20,914 bases of DNA from Candidatus Sordicultor fermentans (GTDB lineage: Bacteria; Atribacterota; Atribacteria; Atribacterales; Caldatribacteriaceae): the NCBI GenBank assembly GCA_002385475.1, contig DGDO01000020.1:1-20914 (forward strand), in the 5' to 3' direction. Position numbers and translations under genes: made by a program. Positions 9,086-16,600 of this stretch are shown in pieces. The notes beneath the pieces are model-generated. The model saw nothing but the letters and a program-made list of their open reading frames with translations, did no database searches and was not told where the DNA came from. Positions within the stretch are counted from its first letter, which is position 1; each line of letters starts with the position of its first letter.

Positions 9086-9100
9086 CTACTACTATTATTA
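9086..9100 (-). promoter_or_regulatory. DnaA-trio array, left (5 units)
   Basis: On the minus strand 5'-3' the sequence reads TAA TAA TAG TAG TAG, starting at the edge of the central AT tract and running toward dnaN. It fits the 3'-(G/A)AT-5' DnaA-trio consensus. No DnaA box is visible on its dnaN side, which is where a second unwinding unit would need one. It may therefore be a partner of the right array or simply a repeat. Confidence 0.5.
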
Positions 9101-9119
9101 TTTTTTAAATATAAAAACT

Positions 9120-9137
9120 TAGTAGTAGTAGTAATAG
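9120..9137 (+). promoter_or_regulatory. DnaA-trio array, right (6 units)
   Basis: On the plus strand the sequence reads TAG TAG TAG TAG TAA TAG with no interruption, going from the AT tract toward dnaA. On the minus strand this is the familiar CTATTACTACTACTACTA followed by an AT-rich block, the same layout as the B. subtilis trio region. A TTATCC half-box directly abuts it on the minus strand (about 9137-9142), and better boxes lie about 100 and 160 bases away. Confidence 0.65.
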
Positions 9138-9238
9138 GATAAAATTATTTTGTTAAAAAGTAATTGGTACTCATTATCTACCTATCTTCCCTCTCCTCAA
9201 TAACCTGGTTGTAAATCCGGTATAAGTGGTTAGTATTC

Positions 9239-9247
9239 TGTGGTTAA
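9239..9247 (-). promoter_or_regulatory. DnaA-box-like site
   Basis: The minus strand reads TTAACCACA, one mismatch from TTATCCACA. It overlaps the dnaA stop and is oriented toward the trio arrays. It has not been shown to bind DnaA. Confidence 0.5.
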
Positions 9248-10602
9248 CTTTTCTCTCTTTTTATTTTTTCTATTAATTCACTGATTTCCTGGAAAAGCTG
9301 TGGATTACTTTCTATATCACCCTTGATTTTTTCGCAGGCATAAAGAACGGTGGTGTGATCTCTTCCTCCAAATTCCTCACCAATGGAAGGAAGAGAATAA
9401 TTGGTTAGCTCTCGTGCTAAGTACATGGCGATTTGCCGAGGATAAGCCACCTCTTTAGTTCTCTTCTTCGCTTTCATAAGGGCAGGTTTAATATTAAAAT
9501 GTTCTGCCACCACTTTTTGAATCAATGAAATGGGAATTGATGAAGTTTCCTGTCTAGGTAGGAGGTCTTTTAATACTTCTTGAGCCACTTCCAAGGTAGG
9601 AGTTATTTTGTTCAAACTGCAAAAAGCCTTAATTCTTATCAGAGCTCCTTCTAATTCTCTAATGTTAGAAGGAATATTCATGGCTATGAAGTAAATGATG
9701 TCAGAAGGGAGTTCGAATTTCTCCAATTCTGCTTTTTTACTCAAAATGGCGATCCGGGTTTCTAAATCAGGTGGTTGAATATCAGCTATCAATCCCCACT
9801 CAAAGCGAGAACGGAGACGATCTTCTAAAGTAGGGATTTCTTTGGGTGGTCTATCACTGGTTATGACGATTTGTTTGAATGCATCATGAAGGGTGTTAAA
9901 AGTATGGAAAAACTCTTCCTGGGTTCTTTCTTTTCCGGCTAAAAACTGGATATCATCGATGAGAAGGATATCTACGTGGCGATACTTCTGACGAAAAGCC
10001 TCGGTCTGGTCGTCTCTAATGGAATTAATTAATTCGTTGGTGAACTTCTCTGAAGAGGCATAAACTATTCGGGTCTGGGGGTTGTTGCTCAAAACATGGT
10101 GGCCTATGGCATGCATGAGGTGAGTTTTGCCTAACCCTACTCCTCCGTAAATAAACAGAGGATTGTAAGAATGAGCAGGGTTTTCCGCCACAGCCATAGC
10201 GGCAGCATGAGCAAATTTATTACTATTTCCCACTATAAAAGTGGAAAAAGTATAGCGAGGGTTGAGACTGAGCCTATCTTCCCCTGCAACAGAAGAGGAA
10301 AAACTGGAGACTTCTTCTCCTAAAGAGGTAGAGGAAGGCTTTACCACCAGCCCGATTTCTAAATTGGGAAAATTCACTCCTGCCACTTTTTGAAAAGCAT
10401 AGCGAATGGTTTCCACATATTTCTTTTCTATCTTTTCTTTGGATAGCTCACTTGGCACGGCTATGGTGAGCCGATGATCGAGTAGAGATAGAGGTTGAAT
10501 GTTTTCTACCCAGGCTCGATATTCCGGTACAGAAACCTGTTTTTCTAAAAGAGATAGAGTTTTTATCCACAAATCCTCTAACTCTTCTGGAGAGACTTTC
10601 AT
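9244..10602 (-). CDS. dnaA: Chromosomal replication initiator protein DnaA
   Basis: DnaA binds DnaA boxes and trios at oriC and unwinds DNA. Numbered from ATG 10602 the protein has 452 residues. Domain I starts with LEDLWIKTLSLLEKQVS, and a short linker follows. The AAA+ core has Walker A GGVGLGKT (about 153-160), Walker B ILLIDDIQF and sensor IVITSDRPP. Domain IV carries the box-reading signature GGRDHTTVLYACEK. Two longer starts exist, ATG 10617 and GTG 10647. I prefer 10602 because GGGAGA lies 7 bases upstream and the N-terminus then matches the family. The GTG at 10647 falls inside a DnaA-box-like site, so it is better read as an operator. A perfect DnaA box (10563-10571) lies within codons 11-14 or so. 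Autoregulation by DnaA is likely. Confidence 0.97.
   Translation of the reverse strand: MKVSPEELEDLWIKTLSLLEKQVSVPEYRAWVENIQPLSLLDHRLTIAVPSELSKEKIEKKYVETIRYAFQKVAGVNFPNLEIGLVVKPSSTSLGEEVSSFSSSVAGEDRLSLNPRYTFSTFIVGNSNKFAHAAAMAVAENPAHSYNPLFIYGGVGLGKTHLMHAIGHHVLSNNPQTRIVYASSEKFTNELINSIRDDQTEAFRQKYRHVDILLIDDIQFLAGKERTQEEFFHTFNTLHDAFKQIVITSDRPPKEIPTLEDRLRSRFEWGLIADIQPPDLETRIAILSKKAELEKFELPSDIIYFIAMNIPSNIRELEGALIRIKAFCSLNKITPTLEVAQEVLKDLLPRQETSSIPISLIQKVVAEHFNIKPALMKAKKRTKEVAYPRQIAMYLARELTNYSLPSIGEEFGGRDHTTVLYACEKIKGDIESNPQLFQEISELIEKIKREKS
9299..9307 (-). promoter_or_regulatory. DnaA-box-like site inside dnaA 3' end
   Basis: The minus strand reads TAATCCACA, one mismatch from the consensus, in the same orientation as the site at 9239 and pointing to the trio arrays. 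Being inside coding sequence it could be chance. Confidence 0.4.
10563..10571 (+). promoter_or_regulatory. DnaA box (perfect consensus)
   Basis: TTATCCACA on the plus strand is an exact DnaA box, inside the first codons of dnaA. With the sites at 10640 and 10782-10816 it forms the upstream box cluster, equal in position to the incAB-type cluster of other origins. Confidence 0.75.
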
Positions 10603-10639
10603 GGCTGAATCTCCCATTTTTATTTTTTTAATCCCCCGG

Positions 10640-10648
10640 TTTTCCACA
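10640..10648 (+). promoter_or_regulatory. DnaA-box-like site in the dnaA leader
   Basis: TTTTCCACA differs from TTATCCACA by one base. It overlaps a possible GTG start at 10647, which argues that this GTG is not used. Confidence 0.55.
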
Positions 10649-10753
10649 GATAGCTTTATTTACTAAATTGAATCTTAATCCCATAAATAAAAGGAAAAAA
10701 AATTTTCCTCCTTATTTTGCCTCGCAAAAGAGGGGGACCGTTTTTGCTTTTTA

Positions 10754-10782
10754 ATTTAAGCATAAATATGAATTTCTGGCAA
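10754..10782 (-). promoter_or_regulatory. Candidate dnaA promoter
   Basis: On the minus strand TTGCCA (10782-10777) is followed after 17 bases by TTAAAT (10759-10754), with TG placed as an extended -10 (TGCTTAAAT). The -35 touches the inverted DnaA-box pair. Transcription would start near 10747 and give a leader of about 145 bases. The -10 matches consensus at four of six positions, so the call is moderate. Confidence 0.45.
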
Positions 10783-10816
10783 GTTATTCACAGCTTATCA
10801 ACTTTTGTGAATAACT
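10782..10816. promoter_or_regulatory. Inverted pair of perfect DnaA boxes
   Basis: AGTTATTCACA (10782-10792) and its exact reverse complement TGTGAATAACT (10806-10816) flank a 13-base spacer. Each arm contains a TTATTCACA box matching TTATNCACA without mismatch. The left arm abuts the candidate -35 of the dnaA promoter (10777-10782). This suits DnaA control of its own transcription and origin architecture. The dyad is seen directly; the binding is inferred. Confidence 0.8.
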
Positions 10817-10886
10817 CGGAAAACAAGGAAAATTCATTTCCCTTTTTAGAAGAATTAGGTTAGTATTAAAAAATTAGATAATTCTC

Positions 10887-10913
10887 TAAAGTTTTTTCTC
10901 AAAATGCCGATTT
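10887..10913 (+). promoter_or_regulatory. Sigma-28 (FliA/SigD)-type promoter of the chemoreceptor gene
   Basis: TAAAGTTT (10887-10894), an 11-base spacer, then GCCGATTT (10906-10913) matches the flagellar sigma-28 consensus TAAAGTTT-N11-GCCGATAA at 14 of 16 defined positions, with exact spacing. It lies about 65 bases upstream of a chemoreceptor start codon, which is where such promoters are expected. No good sigma-70 promoter competes close by. Confidence 0.8.
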
Positions 10914-10979
10914 TTACTATTGAAGGAAGGTTCTTTCTTTTTAGACGAACCGGGAAAAATTTGAGAGGGAGGGAAAACC

Positions 10980-13571
10980 TTGCAAATCAAAACAAAGATT
11001 TCTTTAGGTTTTATCGTTCTTACTCTGGCGGCCCTGGCCATTGGAGTTATAGCTATCTATGCTTTCTGGGAAATTAATACTTCTCTCGAGGAAGCTCAGA
11101 GCTACAATCCTCTACTTTTGGTTACTTCTCGATTGAAGGATTTGATTTCTCAAAATAACTCTTTAATCTCCTCTTACTTCCGAGAAGAAGACGTAGAAAA
11201 CCTCAATCAAATAGAGAAAAGCTTTACCGAAGTAAACAACCGCTTTCTGGTTTACCTCGAAGCACTTCGCCTGGGGACTGAATCAGAAGATTTTCAGAAA
11301 TGGCACTATGGGTTGTGGGAGAAAGAAAATTTCCCCTATGCTCTTTCCTCTCTGCCCGAAGATAGCCCTCTTTTTCAGGAAGTACAGGAGTTAAAGAGTT
11401 TGCAGGTCAACTATCAGGCCCGGGTGAATATGGTGAAAACTCTGTGGAAGCAGTATCTCACCACCCAAAAGGAGAGGAATCAAAAATCTTTAGAGATGGA
11501 CGAACCTTACCAGATAGTAGTGCAGTTCACTCAATTGGTGGATGACTCAATAAAGCAGCTAATGAACCCCTTAGATAGCACTTATTACCTTCTTTTCCGC
11601 TATGCGGTTAACGGTGACCCCGATGGGCGCCTGGGAGAAAACATTAATGCCTACTTTGCCAGTCTGAGAAGAGGGATAGAGGATTCTCAGGTTCTCTCGG
11701 AGGAAAGCAAAAAAAGCATAACCGCCCAGGTAGAAGATTTAGCGGGCAAGTGGGAAGAATTAGAGAAAGTCTTGTTTACTGAAGCAGAGAAAGACGACAA
11801 GTTTATGGAAGTTTATCGCTCCTATTCTCGCTTGAAAACTACCATAGAAGGCTTGAGGTTAGATAACTGGATAAAATTGATGAGTGATATAAACCAGAAT
11901 CAGAAAAACTACCTTCTGGCTTCTGACCCGGTAGAAAAAGAAGCAATAAAGAAAAAGGTAAACGGTCTTATGGATACTTTGGGTCAGTTCTTAGAGGGAG
12001 ATTTTCTGAAAATCTATGCTACTAATACTGCGCAAGTGGTAGTCAATGATCGGTGGAAGCCCTTCCGGAACCTGTGGCGGGAAGTGATAAAAGGAGATGA
12101 ACAGCTGCGAGGGCTCAATGAGACCATTCAAACCTCTCTTTCTGATGTGTGGGATGTGGGAGAAGACCTCTCTCAAGCTATGGAAACCATGAATCAGGAG
12201 GTGTTGAGCTCTTTCGATCAGGCCCTTCTTCGAGCGAGAGAGCTACAAAACCGCCTCTCTCAAATTCTCTATATAGTTATAGGAGTGGTGATAGTTTTCT
12301 CTCTCATTATGGGTACCACCCTTTCCCGGAGCATCACGAGACCCATTCAAGAGAGCGTGGCTTTTGCCGAGGTGCTGGCAGAAGGAGACTTGACTCAGGA
12401 AATAACGAAGAAAAGAAAAGACGAGATGGGTAAACTCTTTGCTTCTCTGAACCAGGCTTCTTCTTCTCTTCGCCGATTCCTCCAAGAGGTAAGAGAGGGA
12501 GCGGATAAGATTATTTCCTCTCTGGATGCTCTCCAGCACACCTCTCGAGAAATAAGAGAGGCGGGAGAGCAGATTGCCCAAACTGTCTCGCAAGTAGCCC
12601 GTGGATCGGAAGAACAGAGCCAGAACTTAACTGAAGTTTCTAACCACATGGAGAGCCTGGTGGAAGAAGTCAAAGAGATGGCGAAGAGACTGAAAGAACA
12701 GGCTGATAAAGCTCGCCAGACTTTACAAGAGACCGATAAAGTGATAGAGAGCTTAGAGGTAACCGGAGGAAACATAGAAAGAGTAAAAGGAGCAGCTTCT
12801 TCGGCTTTCCAGGCTACCGAAGAAGGAGAGAAGACCTTAGAAGAAGTAGTGGAAGCCATGGGAAGAATTAAAGATTCAGTGTTTTCAGTGGGAGAAGTAG
12901 TGAAAAACTTAGGAGTAAGTTCTCAGGAGATTGGAAGCATCACCGACCTCATAACCGGTATTGCCGAGGAGACCAACCTCTTAGCTCTGAATGCAGCAAT
13001 TGAAGCTGCTCGAGCAGGAGATGCAGGACGAGGGTTTGCAGTGGTCGCAGATGAAGTGAGAAAGCTGGCTGAAGAATCGGCCCATGCTGCCCAGCGCATT
13101 GCTCATCTCATCAGTGAAATCCAGAAAGAAGCGGAAAGAGCAGTAAGATCTATGACCGAAAGCCAGACCCATGTAGAAGGAGGAAGTGAGGCAGTGGATA
13201 AAGCCCGAGAGGCCTTCCAGGATATTCACGAGGCTAATCAGGTGGTAACCCAGGAGGCCGATAACATCTCTCTCTCCTTCCAGGTAGTAGAAGAAGCCTC
13301 GCAGCACATCATTCAGCTGGTTCGGGAAGTTAATGATATTGCTAAAGAGAGTGAAGAAGGAACAGGTAGGATAGTAGAAAGAGCGGAAGAGGTATTTACA
13401 AGGCTGAGTAGTGTTGCTTCTATTTCGGAGGAGAACGCAGCAGCCGCTGAGGAAGTAGCCGCTTCTTCCCAGGAGCAAAATGCTGCCCTGCAAGAAGTAG
13501 ATGTTACCATCCAGGAACTGGGTAAGATGGCCGAAGGCCTGAAAGAAAACTTAGGACAATTTAAAATCTAA
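10980..13571 (+). CDS. Methyl-accepting chemotaxis protein with a large helical periplasmic sensor
   Basis: This 863-residue transmembrane chemoreceptor would control CheA autophosphorylation through CheW. TM1 is at about residues 8-29. A periplasmic region of about 400 residues follows, predicted all-helical and rich in charged heptads, and TM2 is at 430-449. HAMP spans about 450-503 and the long cytoplasmic coiled-coil runs to the end. The signalling tip IAEETNLLALNAAIEAARAG starts at 661, followed by GRGFAVVADEVRKLAEES. Methylation-type Glu/Gln pairs lie on both sides, and there is no C-terminal CheR-docking pentapeptide. The sensor is longer than a 4-helix bundle (about 150) or a single HBM module (about 250). 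It could be HBM-like or two helical modules, and the ligand is unknown. The start is TTG 10980 with GGGAGGG upstream. No che or flagellar gene is in the window. Expression probably depends on sigma-28. Confidence 0.93.
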   Translation: MQIKTKISLGFIVLTLAALAIGVIAIYAFWEINTSLEEAQSYNPLLLVTSRLKDLISQNNSLISSYFREEDVENLNQIEKSFTEVNNRFLVYLEALRLGTESEDFQKWHYGLWEKENFPYALSSLPEDSPLFQEVQELKSLQVNYQARVNMVKTLWKQYLTTQKERNQKSLEMDEPYQIVVQFTQLVDDSIKQLMNPLDSTYYLLFRYAVNGDPDGRLGENINAYFASLRRGIEDSQVLSEESKKSITAQVEDLAGKWEELEKVLFTEAEKDDKFMEVYRSYSRLKTTIEGLRLDNWIKLMSDINQNQKNYLLASDPVEKEAIKKKVNGLMDTLGQFLEGDFLKIYATNTAQVVVNDRWKPFRNLWREVIKGDEQLRGLNETIQTSLSDVWDVGEDLSQAMETMNQEVLSSFDQALLRARELQNRLSQILYIVIGVVIVFSLIMGTTLSRSITRPIQESVAFAEVLAEGDLTQEITKKRKDEMGKLFASLNQASSSLRRFLQEVREGADKIISSLDALQHTSREIREAGEQIAQTVSQVARGSEEQSQNLTEVSNHMESLVEEVKEMAKRLKEQADKARQTLQETDKVIESLEVTGGNIERVKGAASSAFQATEEGEKTLEEVVEAMGRIKDSVFSVGEVVKNLGVSSQEIGSITDLITGIAEETNLLALNAAIEAARAGDAGRGFAVVADEVRKLAEESAHAAQRIAHLISEIQKEAERAVRSMTESQTHVEGGSEAVDKAREAFQDIHEANQVVTQEADNISLSFQVVEEASQHIIQLVREVNDIAKESEEGTGRIVERAEEVFTRLSSVASISEENAAAAEEVAASSQEQNAALQEVDVTIQELGKMAEGLKENLGQFKI

Positions 13572-13584
13572 TAAAAAAATAGCC

Positions 13585-13606
13585 GGGGGGAGATACGTCT
13601 CCCCCC
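13585..13606 (+). terminator. Intrinsic terminator after the chemoreceptor gene
   Basis: GGGGGGAGA (13585-13593), loop TACG, then TCTCCCCCC (13598-13606) gives a 9-bp GC-rich stem with a UACG tetraloop. A-rich sequence before it and TATTTA plus a later T run after it fit a terminator. It separates the chemoreceptor from the diguanylate cyclase gene. Confidence 0.85.
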
Positions 13607-13633
13607 TATTTATACCCCCTTTTTGATTTCCTC

Positions 13634-13662
13634 TTGAGAAAATACTCTTTTAGTTATAGAAT
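13634..13662 (+). promoter_or_regulatory. Candidate promoter of the diguanylate cyclase gene
   Basis: TTGAGA (13634-13639) and TAGAAT (13657-13662) are 17 bases apart. A perfect TATAAT at 13666-13671 is an alternative -10, but it lacks a good -35 at the right distance. Either would give a short leader before ATG 13693. The element is only partly matched. Confidence 0.4.
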
Positions 13663-13692
13663 TAATATAATACGGAGAGGGACTTCCTGAGG

Positions 13693-16600
13693 ATGAGAGG
13701 GGAAAAGAAACTACCTATTCTTTTAATTTTAATCTTCCTCCTCTTTTTCTCTTTCCCTGGAGAGGCAAAAAGAGCGCTTTTAGTGGGGGTTTGCGACAAC
13801 CCTCCTCTGGTTTTCCGGGATGAGAAAGGGAGGGTGCGGGGAATGTGCCCGGAGGTTTTAGAGCATATTGCTCAGAGAGAAGACTGGGATATCGAATATG
13901 TTTTTCTCCCCTTTTCTCTTCTTCTTTCTCATCTTGCAGAGGGAAAGATTGACCTCCTTTTACCCATTGCCTACACCGCAGAGCGGGCAGAACACTTTGA
14001 TTTCAACCAGCAAACCTTTTTGGTTAACTGGGGAGAAGTTTATACCCTTCCTGCTGTTTCCGTTCAGTCTTTGCTCGATTTAGCTTCTCGAAAAGTAGCA
14101 GTGGTAAAAGACGACGTTTATGGTGAGAGTTTAAAAAAACTCCTTCGAGACTTCGGGGTCGGGTGCCATTTTCTGGAAATGGAAAATTATCCGGGAGTGT
14201 TTGCCGCAGTAAAAGAGGGAAGAGCTGATGCCGGAGTGGTGAGCAGGCTCTATGGAGCGCAATTTGCTAGAGCGGCTGGTTTGGCAGCCACCTCCATCGT
14301 TCTTTCTCCTGTGGAACTCCGTTTTGCCGTCCCTCGAGGAAAAAACCGAGGAATCATCGACATTATCGACCAGCATCTTCTGGCTTTGAAGATCAACCCC
14401 CAATCTGTTTACTATCAGTCTTTGAGCAGCTGGTTAAGTGTAGAAGAGGAGGGATGGCGTTTTCCTTCCTGGTTCTGGTGGTTTTTAGGCGTTGTTTTGC
14501 TCTTTCTATGCCTTTCTCTCTTTTTAAGTTATTTTCTGCGCCGGGAAGTGGGGCGCCGGACTAAAGAGCTGGTAGAAAAAAGTGAAAAATTAGCTAAAGA
14601 GATAGAAAGACGGGAGGCTTTAGAAGAAGAGCTCCGCTTCAGCCTCGACTTCCAGAAGCTCGTTGCCGGGGTTTCCTTTCATTTTGTCACTGCTTCTTCC
14701 TTTGAAGAAGCAGTGAGCTTTTTCTTAGAGGAGGTAAGACGTTTTTCCCGGGCAGATGAAGCGGCTTTTTTTGGGGAAGAAGAAGGCTACCTTGGGAGAG
14801 AGGGGAACACAGAAAAAGTAGAGATAGAAGAGGGAATGGTTCTCTGGAGAGAAAGATTGTGTTTGGAAGGACCGGTGTGGACAGAAGGGGAAAGCCTTCC
14901 CGAGAGATGCTGGAGGAAGAAAGAGCCTGGAGAAATTAGTTTTCTCCTCTCTTTCCCTCTCGAGATCGAAAACCGGTGTCTGGGGTTTTGGGAATTACTC
15001 TGGAGAGAAAAAGGAAACACAGATAAAACATGGATAGAAGAACATCTTGACCTTTTCCAGGTTTTTTCCTACCTTTTGAGTAACGCCTTAGAAAGGGAGA
15101 AAACAAGAAAGGACCTGCAGCGAGAAAGAGGTTGGCTGGAGACCATTCTCCGCTCCATTGCTGATGGTGTGATAGTTACTGATTTAGAGGGACTGGTCAG
15201 TTTTATGAATCGAGAGGCGGAAGCCCTTACTGGTTGGTCTTTAGGAGAAGCCCGGGGTAAGAAACTGGAAGAGATTTTTCCTCTCAGAGAAAAAAATAGC
15301 GGAAAGCCGGTAGAGAACCTGGTGGAGGAAGTTTTGAAAAAAGGAAAAACAGAAATGAAAGAACCTCTTCTTTTGAGAAACCGAGAAGGGAAGGAAATAG
15401 TGGTTGCCGATAGCGGAGCTTCTGTTGGTAGAGAGGGAGAGCTCCAAGGAGTGGTGTTTGTATTCCGGGATGTTACTGAACGCCAGAGGATGGAAGAGGC
15501 GCTCCGCAGGAGTGAGCGCCGTTATCGCTTGCTTTTTAACCAGATGCTGGATGGATTTGCTCTTCTGGAAGAGATTTATGATGGGAGAGGAGAGCCTTCT
15601 TATGAGTTTGTGTTTTTAGAAGCCAACCCTGCTTTTGAGCACATTACCGGTTTTAGCAGAGAAGATGTGGTGGGGCTTACTCTCCGGGAGGTCTTCCCCT
15701 TTTTAGATGATTCTTACTGGGAGCTTTTTCATCAGGTGGCAGAGAAAGAAGAAGCTGCCCGGGTAGAAAGGTTTGTTTCCTATAAGGATAAATACTTAGA
15801 AATAGTGGCTTTCTCTCCTTCCCCCGGACAGGTGGCTACTATCTGGCGGGACGTTACAGAAAAAAGAAAAAGAGAGGAAGAAATGCGCTATCTTAGCTTC
15901 CACGATGTTTTGACCGGACTTTATAACCGGGCTTTTTTTGAAGAGGAAATACAGCGTCTGGATAGAGGAAGGCATCTTCCTTTGAGCCTCATTTTTCTTG
16001 ATGTTGATGGCTTAAAGGAGGTAAACGACTCTCTGGGGCACGAAGAAGGAGACAGGCTGTTAGGAGAAATAGCTCAAGTGCTTCGGAAATCCACCCGGGG
16101 AGGAGATGTCATCACCCGATGGGGAGGAGATGAATTCATTGTCCTTCTTCCTCAAACCACTGAAGACATTGCTCGAGAGGTGGGCAAGAGGATAGAGAAA
16201 AACTGTGAGGAAGCACAAAGAGAATGCCTTCTACCCTTAAGCCTTTCCTGGGGAGTGGCCACCAAAGAGAGCGACACAGAAGACATAAGAGAAATTTTCC
16301 GCAGAGCAGAAGAAGAGGCTTATCAGAAAAAATTCTTAACCCGCAAGGTTTTTCTCCGCTCCCCTATTTCTATTTTGGTACACAGATTTTATGAGGAAGA
16401 AAAAATTCGGCAGCGTCAGATGAGGGTGGGAGAATTGATCCAGAAGATGGGAGAAAAACGGGGATGGGAAGAAGAAGAGAAGAAAAAGCTGCACTTTTTG
16501 AACCTCCTCTGGGTCTGGGAAAAGATGTTTCTCCCCGAGCACCTCAAAGAGGATGGCTATCCGCTTTTGCGAGAGGAATTGGTTGAAATCTACCCTGAGT

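Larger units (their letters stand above)
9061..9243. other. dnaA-dnaN intergenic region: candidate oriC unwinding site
   Basis: The 183-base spacer has no gene. From the dnaA side it holds a DnaA-box-like site (9239-9247), a second TAACCAC copy 14 bases further on (9226-9232 on the plus strand as GTGGTTA), an AT-rich tract, and two opposed DnaA-trio arrays. These flank a 19-base AT block (9101-9119, one C only). The order box, trio, AT tract on the minus strand copies the basal unwinding system described for the Bacillus subtilis incC region, which also lies between dnaA and dnaN. The functional assignment is inference. Confidence 0.7.
10648..10979. other. Divergent dnaA-chemoreceptor intergenic region (origin upstream part)
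   Basis: This 332-base stretch lies between the divergent dnaA and chemoreceptor genes. It contains the dnaA promoter and leader, the inverted DnaA-box pair, an AT-rich segment (about 10853-10890) and the sigma-28-type promoter of the chemoreceptor. The leader on the minus strand has two small hairpins, TTTTGC/GCAAAA (10715-10729) and AGGAAAA/TTTTCCT (10692-10709). It also has an unused strong Shine-Dalgarno, AAGGAGG (10707-10713). I see no gene in it that I can support. Confidence 0.75.

Noticed and set aside
9085..9137. Short repeats taken as a CRISPR or microsatellite
   Set aside because: The units are trinucleotides of opposite polarity on either side of an AT tract beside dnaA, which fits DnaA-trios far better; there are no spacers.
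9244..10647. Longer dnaA from GTG 10647
   Set aside because: The GTG lies within a DnaA-box-like site, the extra 15 residues fit no DnaA N-terminus, and ATG 10602 has a well-placed ribosome site.
10628..10684. Possible 18-residue leader peptide before dnaA on the minus strand (ATG 10684, TAA at 10628)
   Set aside because: The strong AAGGAGG at 10707-10713 is more than 20 bases from the ATG, too far to serve it, and the peptide has no recognisable feature.
12395..13493. Long open frames antisense to the chemoreceptor coiled coil (154 and 170 codons)
   Set aside because: They are antisense to a clearly conserved signalling domain, have low-complexity Ser-rich or Cys-rich translations, and match no family I know.
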